A stretch of 64,000 nucleotides of DNA from CAYFKJ01 sp964528595. GTDB taxonomy: Bacteria; Pseudomonadota; Alphaproteobacteria; UBA2966. The position numbers were made by a program, and so were the translations under genes. How positions within the stretch are numbered: the first letter of the stretch is position 1; each line of letters begins with the position of its first letter. Where the stretch lies: positions 1 through 64,000 of the forward strand of contig CAZGTM010000012.1 in NCBI GenBank assembly GCA_964528595.1, read 5' to 3'. The notes beneath the pieces were generated by a model, which was given only the letters and a program-made list of their open reading frames with translations, did no database searches and was not told the DNA's origin. This document shows positions 16,229 through 24,777 of this stretch, piece after piece.

Positions 16229-17235
16229 TGACCAAGCATATTTTGATTGTCGGATCCGGTTCCATCGGCCAGCGCCATGCGCGCAACCTGGCGGCACTGG
16301 GCTGCCGCGTTGCCTGTGTTGATCCGCGGTCCGACCGGCGAGAGGCGCTCTCGGACGAAACACCCACCACAGGCGCGTATGAAACCGTCGAGACGGCCCT
16401 TGACGCCGACACCTTTGACGGCGCGGTGATCGGATCACCGACGGCCTTTCACGTCGATCAGGGGATCGCATTGCTCGACGCCGGCGTTGCGCTGTTGTTG
16501 GAAAAGCCCGTTGCGCCGGACTGGCAAGGCGCCGAGCGCCTGCGCGCCAAGGCCCGGGAGACGGGCGTTGCCGTCCTGCTGGGCTATACTTGGCGCTGGT
16601 GGCCGCCCTTGGGCCAGGTCCGGCAACTGTTGTCAGATGGCGAAGTCGGCGCAATGCGCCATGTGCGCTTCGTGATGTCGGCGCACCTCGCGGACTGGCA
16701 CCCCTACGAACCCTACAACGCCTGGTTCATGGCCAGCAAGGAACAGGGCGGCGGGGCGCTGCTGGATGAAAGCCACTGGATCGATCTCTGTCTTTGGCTG
16801 TTCGGCCTGCCTGAGCGCGTGTTCGCCCGCATCGAAACGATCAGCGATCTCGAGATTTCCTCCGACGACAACGTCGACATGGTTTTGACCTATCCGGACA
16901 ATCTCCGCGTCAGCATTCACCTCGACCTCTATGGCCGGCCGCACGAAAAATCGATCCGTTTCTCGGGCGAGGGTGGAACGGTCTGGTGGACGGCCGACCC
17001 CAACCGCGTCGCGGTCGGTAAGGACTGGTCGGAAACCTGGGACGAGACCCTCTACGACTGCGAGCGCAACGACATGTTCGTCGCCGTCGCCAAGGAGTAT
17101 CTCGCTGTTCTGGAAGGCAGCGCCCCCGCGACCTGCACGCTGGACGACGGCCTGGACGTCATGCGCGTCATCGAAGCCGCCCGCCTGTCCGCCGCCGAGG
17201 GCCGCGAGGTCGGTATCGGCGAGGCGATCCGCTGA
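16228..17235 (+). CDS. Gfo/Idh/MocA family oxidoreductase
   Basis: A 335-residue NAD(P)-dependent sugar oxidoreductase. The N-terminal Rossmann fold has HILIVGSGSIGQRHARNL; the family EKP motif (LLLEKPVAPDW) follows near residue 92, and the C-terminal alpha/beta domain has GGALLDESHWIDL with the expected catalytic His. Relatives in glycan clusters oxidise a sugar hydroxyl to a keto group before amination or epimerisation. The ATG at 16228 shares a base with the previous stop and the gene overlaps the CMP-transferase gene by one base, so it belongs to the cassette. Confidence 0.87.
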   Translation: MTKHILIVGSGSIGQRHARNLAALGCRVACVDPRSDRREALSDETPTTGAYETVETALDADTFDGAVIGSPTAFHVDQGIALLDAGVALLLEKPVAPDWQGAERLRAKARETGVAVLLGYTWRWWPPLGQVRQLLSDGEVGAMRHVRFVMSAHLADWHPYEPYNAWFMASKEQGGGALLDESHWIDLCLWLFGLPERVFARIETISDLEISSDDNVDMVLTYPDNLRVSIHLDLYGRPHEKSIRFSGEGGTVWWTADPNRVAVGKDWSETWDETLYDCERNDMFVAVAKEYLAVLEGSAPATCTLDDGLDVMRVIEAARLSAAEGREVGIGEAIR

Positions 17236-17954
17236 TGGCGCGGCACGGGCTCAACATCCTGGCCGTGGTGCCGGCGCGGGGCGGCTCCAAATCGATCCCG
17301 CGCAAGAACCTCTGCCCGGTCGGCGGCGTATCGCTGGTGGGGCGCGCCGCTGAAATTGCCCGATCGCTGGATTGGATCGACCACGCCGTCATTTCGACCG
17401 ATGATGAAGAGATCCGCGACGAAGCTGTCGCTCATGGCCTGGAAGCGCCGTTCCTGCGGCCCGAAGTGCTCTCCGGCGACCGCGCCACCTCGGTCGACAT
17501 GTGGCGGCATGCCTGGACGGCGTCCGAGGAAGCCTTCGACGCGAGCTTCGACGTGTCGGTGCTGCTGGAACCGACCAGCCCCTTGCGTACCGCGGAGGAC
17601 GTGACGCGGACGGTCGACACCCTGGTCGAAGGCGGACACGCGGCGGCGGCCACCGTCAGCCCGACGCCGGCCCACTTCACGCCGCACAAGACGCTGACGG
17701 TGGATGACGCCGGGCATATCGGTTTTTATCTGGCCACGGGCGCACAGCACGCCCTGCGCCAGACCATCCCGCCCTATTATCACCGCAACGGGCTTTGCTA
17801 TGCGCTGCGGCGCAAAACCCTGGTCGACGACGGGCACATCCTGGAGGATGACTGCGCCGCGGTGATCGTCGAACGTCCCATCGTCAACATCGACGAACCC
17901 TTCGAGCTCGACTTGGCGGAATGGCTGTTGAGCCGCCGGGACGGCGCCGAATGA
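17235..17954 (+). CDS. Acylneuraminate cytidylyltransferase (NeuA/LegF/PseF type)
   Basis: A 239-residue cytosolic nucleotidyltransferase that activates a nonulosonic acid with CTP to CMP-sugar. The N-terminal CTP-binding motif VVPARGGSKSIPRKN is textbook for the family. Further conserved positions are STDDEEIRDEA, LEPTSPLRTAEDV and the C-terminal NIDEPFELDLAEWLL. With neuB and neuC it completes the core nonulosonate pathway, so a dedicated glycosyltransferase using CMP-sugar must exist. None of the nearby transferases is an obvious sialyltransferase family member. Confidence 0.9.
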   Translation: MARHGLNILAVVPARGGSKSIPRKNLCPVGGVSLVGRAAEIARSLDWIDHAVISTDDEEIRDEAVAHGLEAPFLRPEVLSGDRATSVDMWRHAWTASEEAFDASFDVSVLLEPTSPLRTAEDVTRTVDTLVEGGHAAAATVSPTPAHFTPHKTLTVDDAGHIGFYLATGAQHALRQTIPPYYHRNGLCYALRRKTLVDDGHILEDDCAAVIVERPIVNIDEPFELDLAEWLLSRRDGAE

Positions 17955-18808
17955 CGGAAACGCCGAAGACGCCCATTTTCGTGGGCGGTTTGTTCAAATC
18001 CGGCACCAGCTTGCTGCGCGCCATGTTGGGCCAGCATTCCAACATCGCGGCGGGCCTGGAAACCTACTGGTTCGACCTCGATTGGCCGGCGCGCGACGGT
18101 GTCGACATGCAGGCGCGCATCGGCCGGCTGGCCGAATTCTTTGATTTGGCCGCGGCCGAGGTTCGGCAAATTGCGGCGGACAGTCCAAGCGCCGAAACCT
18201 TCGTGGGCCGATTGCTGGACTTCATCGCCCAACGGGAAGACAAACGCCGCTGGGCCGAGAAGACGCCGGGCAACATCGTGCATGCCGACCGCATCCTGGC
18301 GGCCTGGCCGGACGCCAGCATCCTCCACATCGTGCGCGATCCGCGCGACGTTTACGCCTCCCTGCGCCAGGCGGCCAAATGGGACACGGTTGAGGCGTTT
18401 AGCGACCGCTGGTGCGACTTCCTGGGAGCAGCCAAGCGGCACAAGGCGGAGCTCGGTCTTAACGCCGGAAATTTTCTGGAAGTGCGTTATGAGGCCCTGG
18501 TGACTGAGCCGTTGGAGACCATGCGCGTCGTGCTGGCGTTTCTCGGTGAGCCGTTTGAAGAAGCCGCCGCGCGCTTTGGCGGGAAGGACGGCGAGTTTGA
18601 AAAGGTCAAACGCGCGACGGGCAAAGCCAGCACCACCCTCAAACGCCTCGGCGAACCCATGACTAAGGCCCGCGTCGGCATCTGGCGCGATGTTTTGGAG
18701 GACGGTGAGCTCGATGAATTGAAGCGGGAGATCGCGCGCCGCGGATTGGGTGATTTGTACGACCGGATTTGCCGAGAGAGCGCCCCCTTCGAAAGCGCCG
18801 GCCCATGA
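17951..18808 (+). CDS. Sulfotransferase family protein
   Basis: A 285-residue predicted PAPS-dependent sulfotransferase. The 5-prime phosphosulfate loop is GLFKSGTSLLRAMLG near the N terminus, and the 3-prime phosphate-binding region ILHIVRDPRDVYASL carries the conserved Arg and Ser-type positions. It overlaps the CMP-transferase gene by 4 bases. Its place in the cluster suggests sulfation of the surface glycan. Some family members sulfate other acceptors, so the acceptor is inferred. Confidence 0.82.
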   Translation: MTETPKTPIFVGGLFKSGTSLLRAMLGQHSNIAAGLETYWFDLDWPARDGVDMQARIGRLAEFFDLAAAEVRQIAADSPSAETFVGRLLDFIAQREDKRRWAEKTPGNIVHADRILAAWPDASILHIVRDPRDVYASLRQAAKWDTVEAFSDRWCDFLGAAKRHKAELGLNAGNFLEVRYEALVTEPLETMRVVLAFLGEPFEEAAARFGGKDGEFEKVKRATGKASTTLKRLGEPMTKARVGIWRDVLEDGELDELKREIARRGLGDLYDRICRESAPFESAGP

Positions 18809-19758
18809 GTGCTACAGCCGGGCGCCTGTTGCTGGTCAACTACCACTACATTCGGGATCCCGGGCAGTACCTCCATCCCGGCATTCACCCGATTTCACCC
18901 GACGACTTCAAAGCCGAAATCGGCGGCCTGAACGAGCGCTTTCACCTGGCGACGCCCGAGGAGGCGGAAGCCTATCTCACGGGCCACGGCGAACTTCCCG
19001 GCGATACCATCCTGATTACTTTCGACGACGGCCTGGTGGACCACCGCGACATCGCCCGCGACTTCCTCGACCCGCTTGGCCTGAAAGCAGTGTTCTTCGT
19101 CTCCTCCCAACCCCTGCAGACGGGCCGCGCCGTCATGGTGCACAAGATCCACTGGCTGAGGGCGACGACAGAGCCGGAGGAGTTCCGGCTGGAGTTTCTG
19201 GCTGCCCTGCCCCCCGGCGCCCAAACGGAGCTCGATCATGAAACGTCGGCTGAGGCCGGCCGCGTCTATATTTATGACCCGCCCGAAATCGGACAGCTGA
19301 AGTACCTCATCAATTTCAGGCTGCCTTATGACGTCGTCGATGAAACCGCCTCGGCGATGCTCGGCCAGCGCGGCATCGACGAGGCGGAATTTTGCCGCGG
19401 TCTCTACATGAACGAAGATGAGATCCGCAGCCTTGCGGCGAACGGACACCTGATCGGCTGCCACGGCACCAGCCACAAACCGTTTACGACGTTGGCTCCC
19501 GGCGACGATCTCGAGGGAGACGCCATGGGGAACCGGCGGCACCTCGGCGGCATATTGGGCCGCAGGCCGGCCTGGGTTTCCTACCCCTATGGACGGGGCA
19601 CCGCCATCCCGGACGACACGGCGGATTTCTGCCGCCGCTTCGGTTTTACCCTCGGCCTGACGTTGGACAACGGCTGGAACGAGAGCGCCGCAGGCATCGA
19701 GCTGAGCCGCGTCAAACGCATCAACACCAACGAACTCAGCCAATTCGTCAAACCATGA
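18805..19758 (+). CDS. Polysaccharide deacetylase (NodB/CE4-like)
   Basis: A 317-residue protein with a NodB homology fold. Motif 1 is ITFDDGLVDH (catalytic base and metal-binding Asp) and motif 2 is the metal-binding CHGTSHKPF; the PYGRG-like segment near residue 260 fits motif 3. Family enzymes remove N- or O-acetyl groups from glycans or glycan precursors. No signal peptide is visible, so it may act on a cytosolic intermediate. It overlaps its neighbours on both sides by 4 bases. Confidence 0.83.
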   Translation: MSATAGRLLLVNYHYIRDPGQYLHPGIHPISPDDFKAEIGGLNERFHLATPEEAEAYLTGHGELPGDTILITFDDGLVDHRDIARDFLDPLGLKAVFFVSSQPLQTGRAVMVHKIHWLRATTEPEEFRLEFLAALPPGAQTELDHETSAEAGRVYIYDPPEIGQLKYLINFRLPYDVVDETASAMLGQRGIDEAEFCRGLYMNEDEIRSLAANGHLIGCHGTSHKPFTTLAPGDDLEGDAMGNRRHLGGILGRRPAWVSYPYGRGTAIPDDTADFCRRFGFTLGLTLDNGWNESAAGIELSRVKRINTNELSQFVKP

Positions 19759-21119
19759 GCGGACCCGCCAACGCCAAACCCTGGCTCATCCTGCCGATGG
19801 AAACCAAGGCGCGGGAATTTCACGCCAAGACGCTTCTGGCCGCGACGGCGGCGGCGCGGGGTTATGACGTCCTGCTGGGCGAACAAAACGCCTTGCTGGC
19901 CCAACTCACTCACCTGCCGCGTGGACTCTATCTCGACAAAAGCGTCGCCCGCACGAAGTCTGCGCACTTCCGCAAATTACACGAACTGGGCTTCAAGATC
20001 GGCGCCTGGTGCGAGGAAGGTCTGGTCTACCGCAACCGCGAGGCTTATCTGAGGGAGCGCGTCGACGTCAAAAACCTCGAGATGACGGAACGGTTTTTCG
20101 CCTGGGGTCCCGTGCAGGCGGCCGACATGGCGGCGAAGGCCGGCAGCGCCGACCGCATCGTGCAAACCGGTAATGCCCGGGGTGACATGTTGAGGCCGGA
20201 ACTGCGCGGCATCTACGAAGATGAAGCCGCCGATTGCCGCGCGCGCCATGGGCCTTACCTCCTGATTAATACGAACTTCAGCCGCTACAACCACTATCTG
20301 GGCTATGACAGCTGGATCGACGGCCTAAAGGAACGCGGCACGCTGACCACACCGGAACAGGAGCAGTTCTATTTCGGTTGGCGTGATTTCCTCGGTGAAA
20401 TCCATCACGGCTTCGTCGCCGTGCTGCCGGTGCTGAGCGAGGCCTTTCCCAACCATCGCATCGTCATCCGCCCGCATCCCTCGGAAGACGCCCGGCCCTG
20501 GCATGAGGCTGTTCGGCCGCTGGCCAACGTTTCGGTCATCGGCGAGGGTCCGGTGGTGCCGTGGCTGTTGGGAGCGGAGGCTGTCATCCATAATTCCTGC
20601 ACCACGGGACTGGAGGCCCACCTCTTGAGTAAGCCTGTCGTCGCTTATCGTCCTGCCACGTCCGAAACCTACGATTCAACCCTGCCCAATGCCGTTTCCC
20701 GCAACGCCTATGACGCGGCGGAGCTGATCGCCGCCACCGAAGCCTGCCTGTCGGCCGGCGCAACACAGGCGATCGCGGCGGCGGGCGACTACCTCAGCGG
20801 CCTCGACGGGCCGCTGGCCGTCGAACGGATTGTCGACGCCATCGATGGGCTCGACCTGGCGCCGCGGGGATTTGCCGGCGATGGCGCGCCGGCCCTCGGC
20901 CGGGCGGCCTCACGCTGGGCCGCGGCCATGCGGCCGCTGGCCCGGCGGCTGTTGCGCGGCGCCAAGGCGAGCGGCTACGTCAAACAGAAATTTCCCGGCA
21001 TCGGGCTCGCGGAAGTTCAGGATGTGCTGACAGACCTGCAGAAAACCCTGGGCCGTTTCGAGGATGTGCGGGCCGAACCTTTACCGATTCATCATGGTTT
21101 CAGGATCTCCGGCCGCTAA
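19755..21119 (+). CDS. Surface carbohydrate biosynthesis protein, probable glycosyltransferase (GT-B like)
   Basis: A 454-residue protein resembling the surface carbohydrate biosynthesis proteins that accompany nonulosonate genes. The N-terminal part begins WLILPMETKAREFHAKTLLA; the C-terminal half has RIVIRPHPSED, then VIHNSCTTGLEAHLLSKPVVAYRP, the sugar-nucleotide-binding pattern of polysialyltransferase- and CDP-glycerol transferase-like GT-B folds. It is therefore a candidate transferase for the CMP-activated sugar (inference). It ends 5 bases before the convergent CDP-alcohol phosphatidyltransferase gene. Confidence 0.72.
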   Translation: MSGPANAKPWLILPMETKAREFHAKTLLAATAAARGYDVLLGEQNALLAQLTHLPRGLYLDKSVARTKSAHFRKLHELGFKIGAWCEEGLVYRNREAYLRERVDVKNLEMTERFFAWGPVQAADMAAKAGSADRIVQTGNARGDMLRPELRGIYEDEAADCRARHGPYLLINTNFSRYNHYLGYDSWIDGLKERGTLTTPEQEQFYFGWRDFLGEIHHGFVAVLPVLSEAFPNHRIVIRPHPSEDARPWHEAVRPLANVSVIGEGPVVPWLLGAEAVIHNSCTTGLEAHLLSKPVVAYRPATSETYDSTLPNAVSRNAYDAAELIAATEACLSAGATQAIAAAGDYLSGLDGPLAVERIVDAIDGLDLAPRGFAGDGAPALGRAASRWAAAMRPLARRLLRGAKASGYVKQKFPGIGLAEVQDVLTDLQKTLGRFEDVRAEPLPIHHGFRISGR

Positions 21120-21123
21120 GGCG

Positions 21124-21912
21124 CTAGAGGCCCTTGCGGCTTTTGCGCGAACGGCGCAGAACGGCGCCGGCTTGGCGCATCAGGGCCAGCGAGCGGACGA
21201 AGGCGGCAATCCCCTGCAAAGGGACCAGCGCCAGGAGGTACCAATAAAGCCCCCCCGGCACCAACCACATCAACGGCAGCAGCAGGCCGGCGTTGGTCAG
21301 GCTGCGCGTCGACCAGGCGATGGTCCCGGCGGCCTTGGCGGCGCGGGCTTCCTCCGCCTCACCCGGCGGCCCGCCCTCGCGCGTCAGCCACTCGCGGAAA
21401 TGCGACAGGCGGTCGTTCAGCATGTCGGCATAAAGGGTCGCCGCCGCGATTGCCGCCCCGACGGCCACCGGCCAGCCGCCCAACTCCGTCGTCCGCCACA
21501 GACCAAGACCGGCGGCGAAGGGCGCGAAGATATAGAAAAACCGGTCGCCGATGCCGTCGATGAACTTGCCCCAGTACGTCACCGTGCCTTTGAGACGCGC
21601 AATATTGCCGTCGACCTGATCCAGCACGTAGTTGACGTAGAACAGGACGGCGGCCGCGATCAGGCTCTCGGCGCTGCTCCAAATCAGGCCGGCGAAGGCC
21701 GCCAGGGTGAAACAGAATCGCAGACCCGTGACGGCGTTAGCCGACCAGCCCGTGTTGTAAAAGAACGGCGTCAGGAGGTTTCCCGCCGGCCGGCCGAACC
21801 AGATGACGAAGAACTGTTCCCGGACGTTCGGATTCAACGACGCCTTCACATCGGCCAAGGTGACGCGCTCCGGCGGCGCGGCTTTTTCGGATTTTCCGGC
21901 GTCGTCATTCAT
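21124..21912 (-). CDS. CDP-alcohol phosphatidyltransferase family membrane protein
   Basis: A 262-residue inner-membrane enzyme with about six hydrophobic helices. The complete family signature D-x2-DG-x2-AR-x8-G-x3-D-x3-D is present (from DQVDGNIAR to GDR, about residues 106-130). Family enzymes transfer a phospho-alcohol or phospho-sugar from a CDP donor. It is the only minus-strand gene inside the plus-strand part of the island (8226-30979), divergent from the second sulfotransferase gene. The start at 21912 (MNDDAGK) is chosen over alternatives at 21924 and 22002. The acceptor is unknown; a glycan or lipid phosphodiester is possible. Confidence 0.85.
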   Translation of the reverse strand: MNDDAGKSEKAAPPERVTLADVKASLNPNVREQFFVIWFGRPAGNLLTPFFYNTGWSANAVTGLRFCFTLAAFAGLIWSSAESLIAAAVLFYVNYVLDQVDGNIARLKGTVTYWGKFIDGIGDRFFYIFAPFAAGLGLWRTTELGGWPVAVGAAIAAATLYADMLNDRLSHFREWLTREGGPPGEAEEARAAKAAGTIAWSTRSLTNAGLLLPLMWLVPGGLYWYLLALVPLQGIAAFVRSLALMRQAGAVLRRSRKSRKGL

Positions 21913-21995
21913 GGCGCGCAGCATACCCCCGGACCACCGCGATGCCCATGCCGGAAAACAAGTGACGCAACCGGCAAAACCCTTATTCTGCGGCC

Positions 21996-22811
21996 ATGAC
22001 AAAGCTGACCCAGCGCCTCGAACGCGCGCTCAAGACAACGTCGATCCGGGGGTTGCGGCTCAACCAGCGGTTCCGCCGGACGTTCTCAAAGCGCGCCGAT
22101 TGTTTGTTCATCACCGCCATGCCGAAGTCGGCCTCGACCTTCGTCGTGGCGTCGCTGGCGGAGGCAACGGGGTATCTGCGGTTCTTCCTCGGTCAGGACC
22201 ATCTGGACGAGCAGGATTTGTATCTTCCCAAGCTCATTGATTCGTGGTCCATGAACATCGTCTGCCACCAGCATACGCGGGCGACCAAACCCAACCTGGA
22301 GCGCATGGCGGAGTTCAGCATTCGTCCGGTCGTGCTGACACGCGACATATTCGACTGTCTGGTCAGCCTGCGCGATCATCTGGAGAACGAATCGGCGGCA
22401 ACGCCCACCTTCATCGCACCCGACGGATTGCTGGCGCGCGACAAATCCGATCAGCTCGACGCCCTGGCGGACCTCGCGGCCCCTTGGTACCTGTCGTTCT
22501 ACGCCCTGTGGAAAGAGGCCGAGGCTCGTGGTGAAGCGGAGGTTCACTGGCTCGCCTACGATGACGTCATGGCCGATGCGAATTCCGCCTTGAAGGGGGT
22601 GCTTGATTTTTATGGCCTCGAGGGCGCAACCGACGCCGTCGATGCCGCCGTCGCGAGCGTCCGCGAAGCCGGCGGCACGCGCAGGAATCAAGGCACGCCG
22701 GGCCGGGGCAGGGAACAGCTCTCGACGGAACAGATTGAGCGGATCACCGGTTTGAGCCGCCATTGGCCGCACATCGACTTCGCCCCCATCGGCATCGCGC
22801 CTTCCCGATAG
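21996..22811 (+). CDS. Sulfotransferase domain protein
   Basis: A 271-residue predicted cytosolic sulfotransferase. The PAPS 5-prime phosphosulfate loop is ITAMPKSASTFVVASL (about residue 39), and the 3-prime region is VVLTRDIFDCLVSLRDH. It differs clearly from the sulfotransferase at 17951, so the cluster has two independent sulfotransferases. It is divergent from the CDP-alcohol phosphatidyltransferase gene and lies 9 bases before asnB. Confidence 0.8.
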   Translation: MTKLTQRLERALKTTSIRGLRLNQRFRRTFSKRADCLFITAMPKSASTFVVASLAEATGYLRFFLGQDHLDEQDLYLPKLIDSWSMNIVCHQHTRATKPNLERMAEFSIRPVVLTRDIFDCLVSLRDHLENESAATPTFIAPDGLLARDKSDQLDALADLAAPWYLSFYALWKEAEARGEAEVHWLAYDDVMADANSALKGVLDFYGLEGATDAVDAAVASVREAGGTRRNQGTPGRGREQLSTEQIERITGLSRHWPHIDFAPIGIAPSR

Positions 22812-22820
22812 ACGTAGATC

Positions 22821-24776
22821 ATGTGTGGCATTACAGGTTTTTTCGATCCCGGGCGAACCGCTGACGACCCGACCCTGAACGCCACCGTCACCGCCATGGC
22901 CGAGGCCATCCGGCACAGGGGGCCCGACGCCGACGGCGTCTGGACCGACGCGGCGGCGGGCTTTGCGCTCGGCCACCGGCGGCTTTCGATCATCGACCTC
23001 TCGCCGGCCGGCGCCCAGCCGATGCTGTCGGCCAGCGGGCGCTATGTCATGGCCTACAACGGCGAGATCTACAATTTCCCGCGCCTGCGCGAGGAGCTCG
23101 AAGCAAAAGGCCACACTTTCCGGGGCCGTTCCGATACCGAGGTCGCGCTGGCGGCCATCGACGAGTGGGGTCTCGAGGCGGCCTGCGGCAGGTTCGTCGG
23201 CATGTTCGCCATCGCGCTCTGGGACCGGCAGGACCGGACGTTGTCGCTGGTCCGTGACCGGCTCGGAATCAAGCCGCTTTACTACGGCTGGTCCGGCGGC
23301 GTGTTCCTGTTCGGCTCCGAACTCGCCTCGCTTAAAGCCCATCCCGCTTTCTCCGCCAAGATCGACCGCGACAGTGTTTCGCTCTTCATGATGCGGACCT
23401 GCGTGCCGGCGCCGCATTCCATCTACCGTGGTATCGCCAAGCTGATGCCGGGCGAGATCCTTACCCTGCCGGCGGATGTCGCTCCGGGCGGGGCGCCCGA
23501 TCTCAAGACCTTCTGGTCCTTTGCCGACGTGGCTGCCCGCGGCGCGGCGGCGCCGTTCGAAGGCGATGAAGCGCAAGCGACGGACGCGCTTGAGGACCTG
23601 CTGCGCCAGGCCGTCGGCGACAGGCTGGTGGCCGACCGGCCGCTCGGGGTGTTCCTGTCGGGCGGCGTCGATTCCTCCACGGTCGCCGCCCTGATGCAAT
23701 CGATCAGCGCGGATCCGGTAAAAACCTTCTCCATCGGTTTTCACGAGAGCGATTACAACGAAGCCGAAGACGCCGCCCTGGTGGCCCGGCACCTGGGAAC
23801 GGACCACACCGAGCTCTATGTCGATCCGGCAAAGGCCTTGGAGATCGTGCCAGACTTACCCCGGATTTATGACGAGCCCTTCGCCGATTCATCCCAGCTT
23901 CCCACCTATCTGGTTTCGGAAATGGCGCGGCGGGATGTTGTGGTCTGCCTTTCGGGCGACGGCGGCGACGAACTGTTCGGCGGCTACAACCGCTACCTCT
24001 GGGTCGACGCCATTGCCCGGCGTACCGGGACGCTGCCGGCGCCGCTGCGCTGGGCCGCGGTGGCGGGCATTACGGCGCTGTCGCCGCAATCCTGGGACCG
24101 GCTCTTTTCAGCGCTCGGACCCGTGCTGCCCGGTAAACTGCGCCAGCGCAATCCCGGCGACAAGCTGCACAAGATGGCCGGCATCCTGGGTTCCAAAACG
24201 CCCGCCGGGATATACCGGGGCCTGGTCGAGCACTGGGAGCCCGGCCACGGCATCGTCCTGGGCGCGACGGCGCACGAAACCGTGCTCGACCGGGACGGCG
24301 ACTGGCCCAAGCTGGGCAGCTTCACCGAACAGATGATGCATCTCGACGGCGTGAGCTACCTGCCGGACGACATCCTCACCAAAGTCGACCGGGCCAGCAT
24401 GGCCGTCAGCCTGGAGGCGCGCGTACCGCTCTTGGACCACCGCGTCGTCGAATTCGCCTGGACCCTGCCGCTGGCCATGAAGACGGGGGGCGGGACCGGC
24501 AAGCGCATATTGCGCAACGTGCTCTACCGCCATGTGCCCAAATCCCTGATCGAGCGGCCCAAGATGGGCTTCGCGCTACCCATCCACGATTGGCTGCGCG
24601 GGCCCTTGCGCGATTGGGCCGAGGCATTGCTGGACGAGAACCGCCTGAACAACGAGGGCTACCTTGCCGCCGGCCCGATCCGTGAGAAATGGCGTCAGCA
24701 CCTGTCGGGTCATCGCAACTGGCAGCACTACATTTGGGACGTGTTGATGTTCCAGGCCTGGCTGGAGGCAAACTGA
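22821..24776 (+). CDS. asnB: Asparagine synthase, glutamine-hydrolysing (AsnB family)
   Basis: A 651-residue two-domain enzyme. The N-terminal glutaminase domain has the processed nucleophile Cys2 (MCGITGFFDPG) and YNGEIYNFPRL; the C-terminal synthetase domain has the ATP P-loop FLSGGVDSSTVAAL and LSGDGGDELFGGYNRYL. Members found in polysaccharide clusters usually amidate carboxyl groups of uronic or other sugar acids rather than make asparagine. The island makes both a uronate (gene at 5972) and a nonulosonate, so either could be amidated (inference). Confidence 0.92.
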   Translation: MCGITGFFDPGRTADDPTLNATVTAMAEAIRHRGPDADGVWTDAAAGFALGHRRLSIIDLSPAGAQPMLSASGRYVMAYNGEIYNFPRLREELEAKGHTFRGRSDTEVALAAIDEWGLEAACGRFVGMFAIALWDRQDRTLSLVRDRLGIKPLYYGWSGGVFLFGSELASLKAHPAFSAKIDRDSVSLFMMRTCVPAPHSIYRGIAKLMPGEILTLPADVAPGGAPDLKTFWSFADVAARGAAAPFEGDEAQATDALEDLLRQAVGDRLVADRPLGVFLSGGVDSSTVAALMQSISADPVKTFSIGFHESDYNEAEDAALVARHLGTDHTELYVDPAKALEIVPDLPRIYDEPFADSSQLPTYLVSEMARRDVVVCLSGDGGDELFGGYNRYLWVDAIARRTGTLPAPLRWAAVAGITALSPQSWDRLFSALGPVLPGKLRQRNPGDKLHKMAGILGSKTPAGIYRGLVEHWEPGHGIVLGATAHETVLDRDGDWPKLGSFTEQMMHLDGVSYLPDDILTKVDRASMAVSLEARVPLLDHRVVEFAWTLPLAMKTGGGTGKRILRNVLYRHVPKSLIERPKMGFALPIHDWLRGPLRDWAEALLDENRLNNEGYLAAGPIREKWRQHLSGHRNWQHYIWDVLMFQAWLEAN

Positions 24777-24777
24777 C

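Noticed and set aside
22086..23807. 573-codon minus-strand frame across the sulfotransferase and asnB genes
   Set aside because: Antisense to two genes with clear motifs; no recognisable domain.
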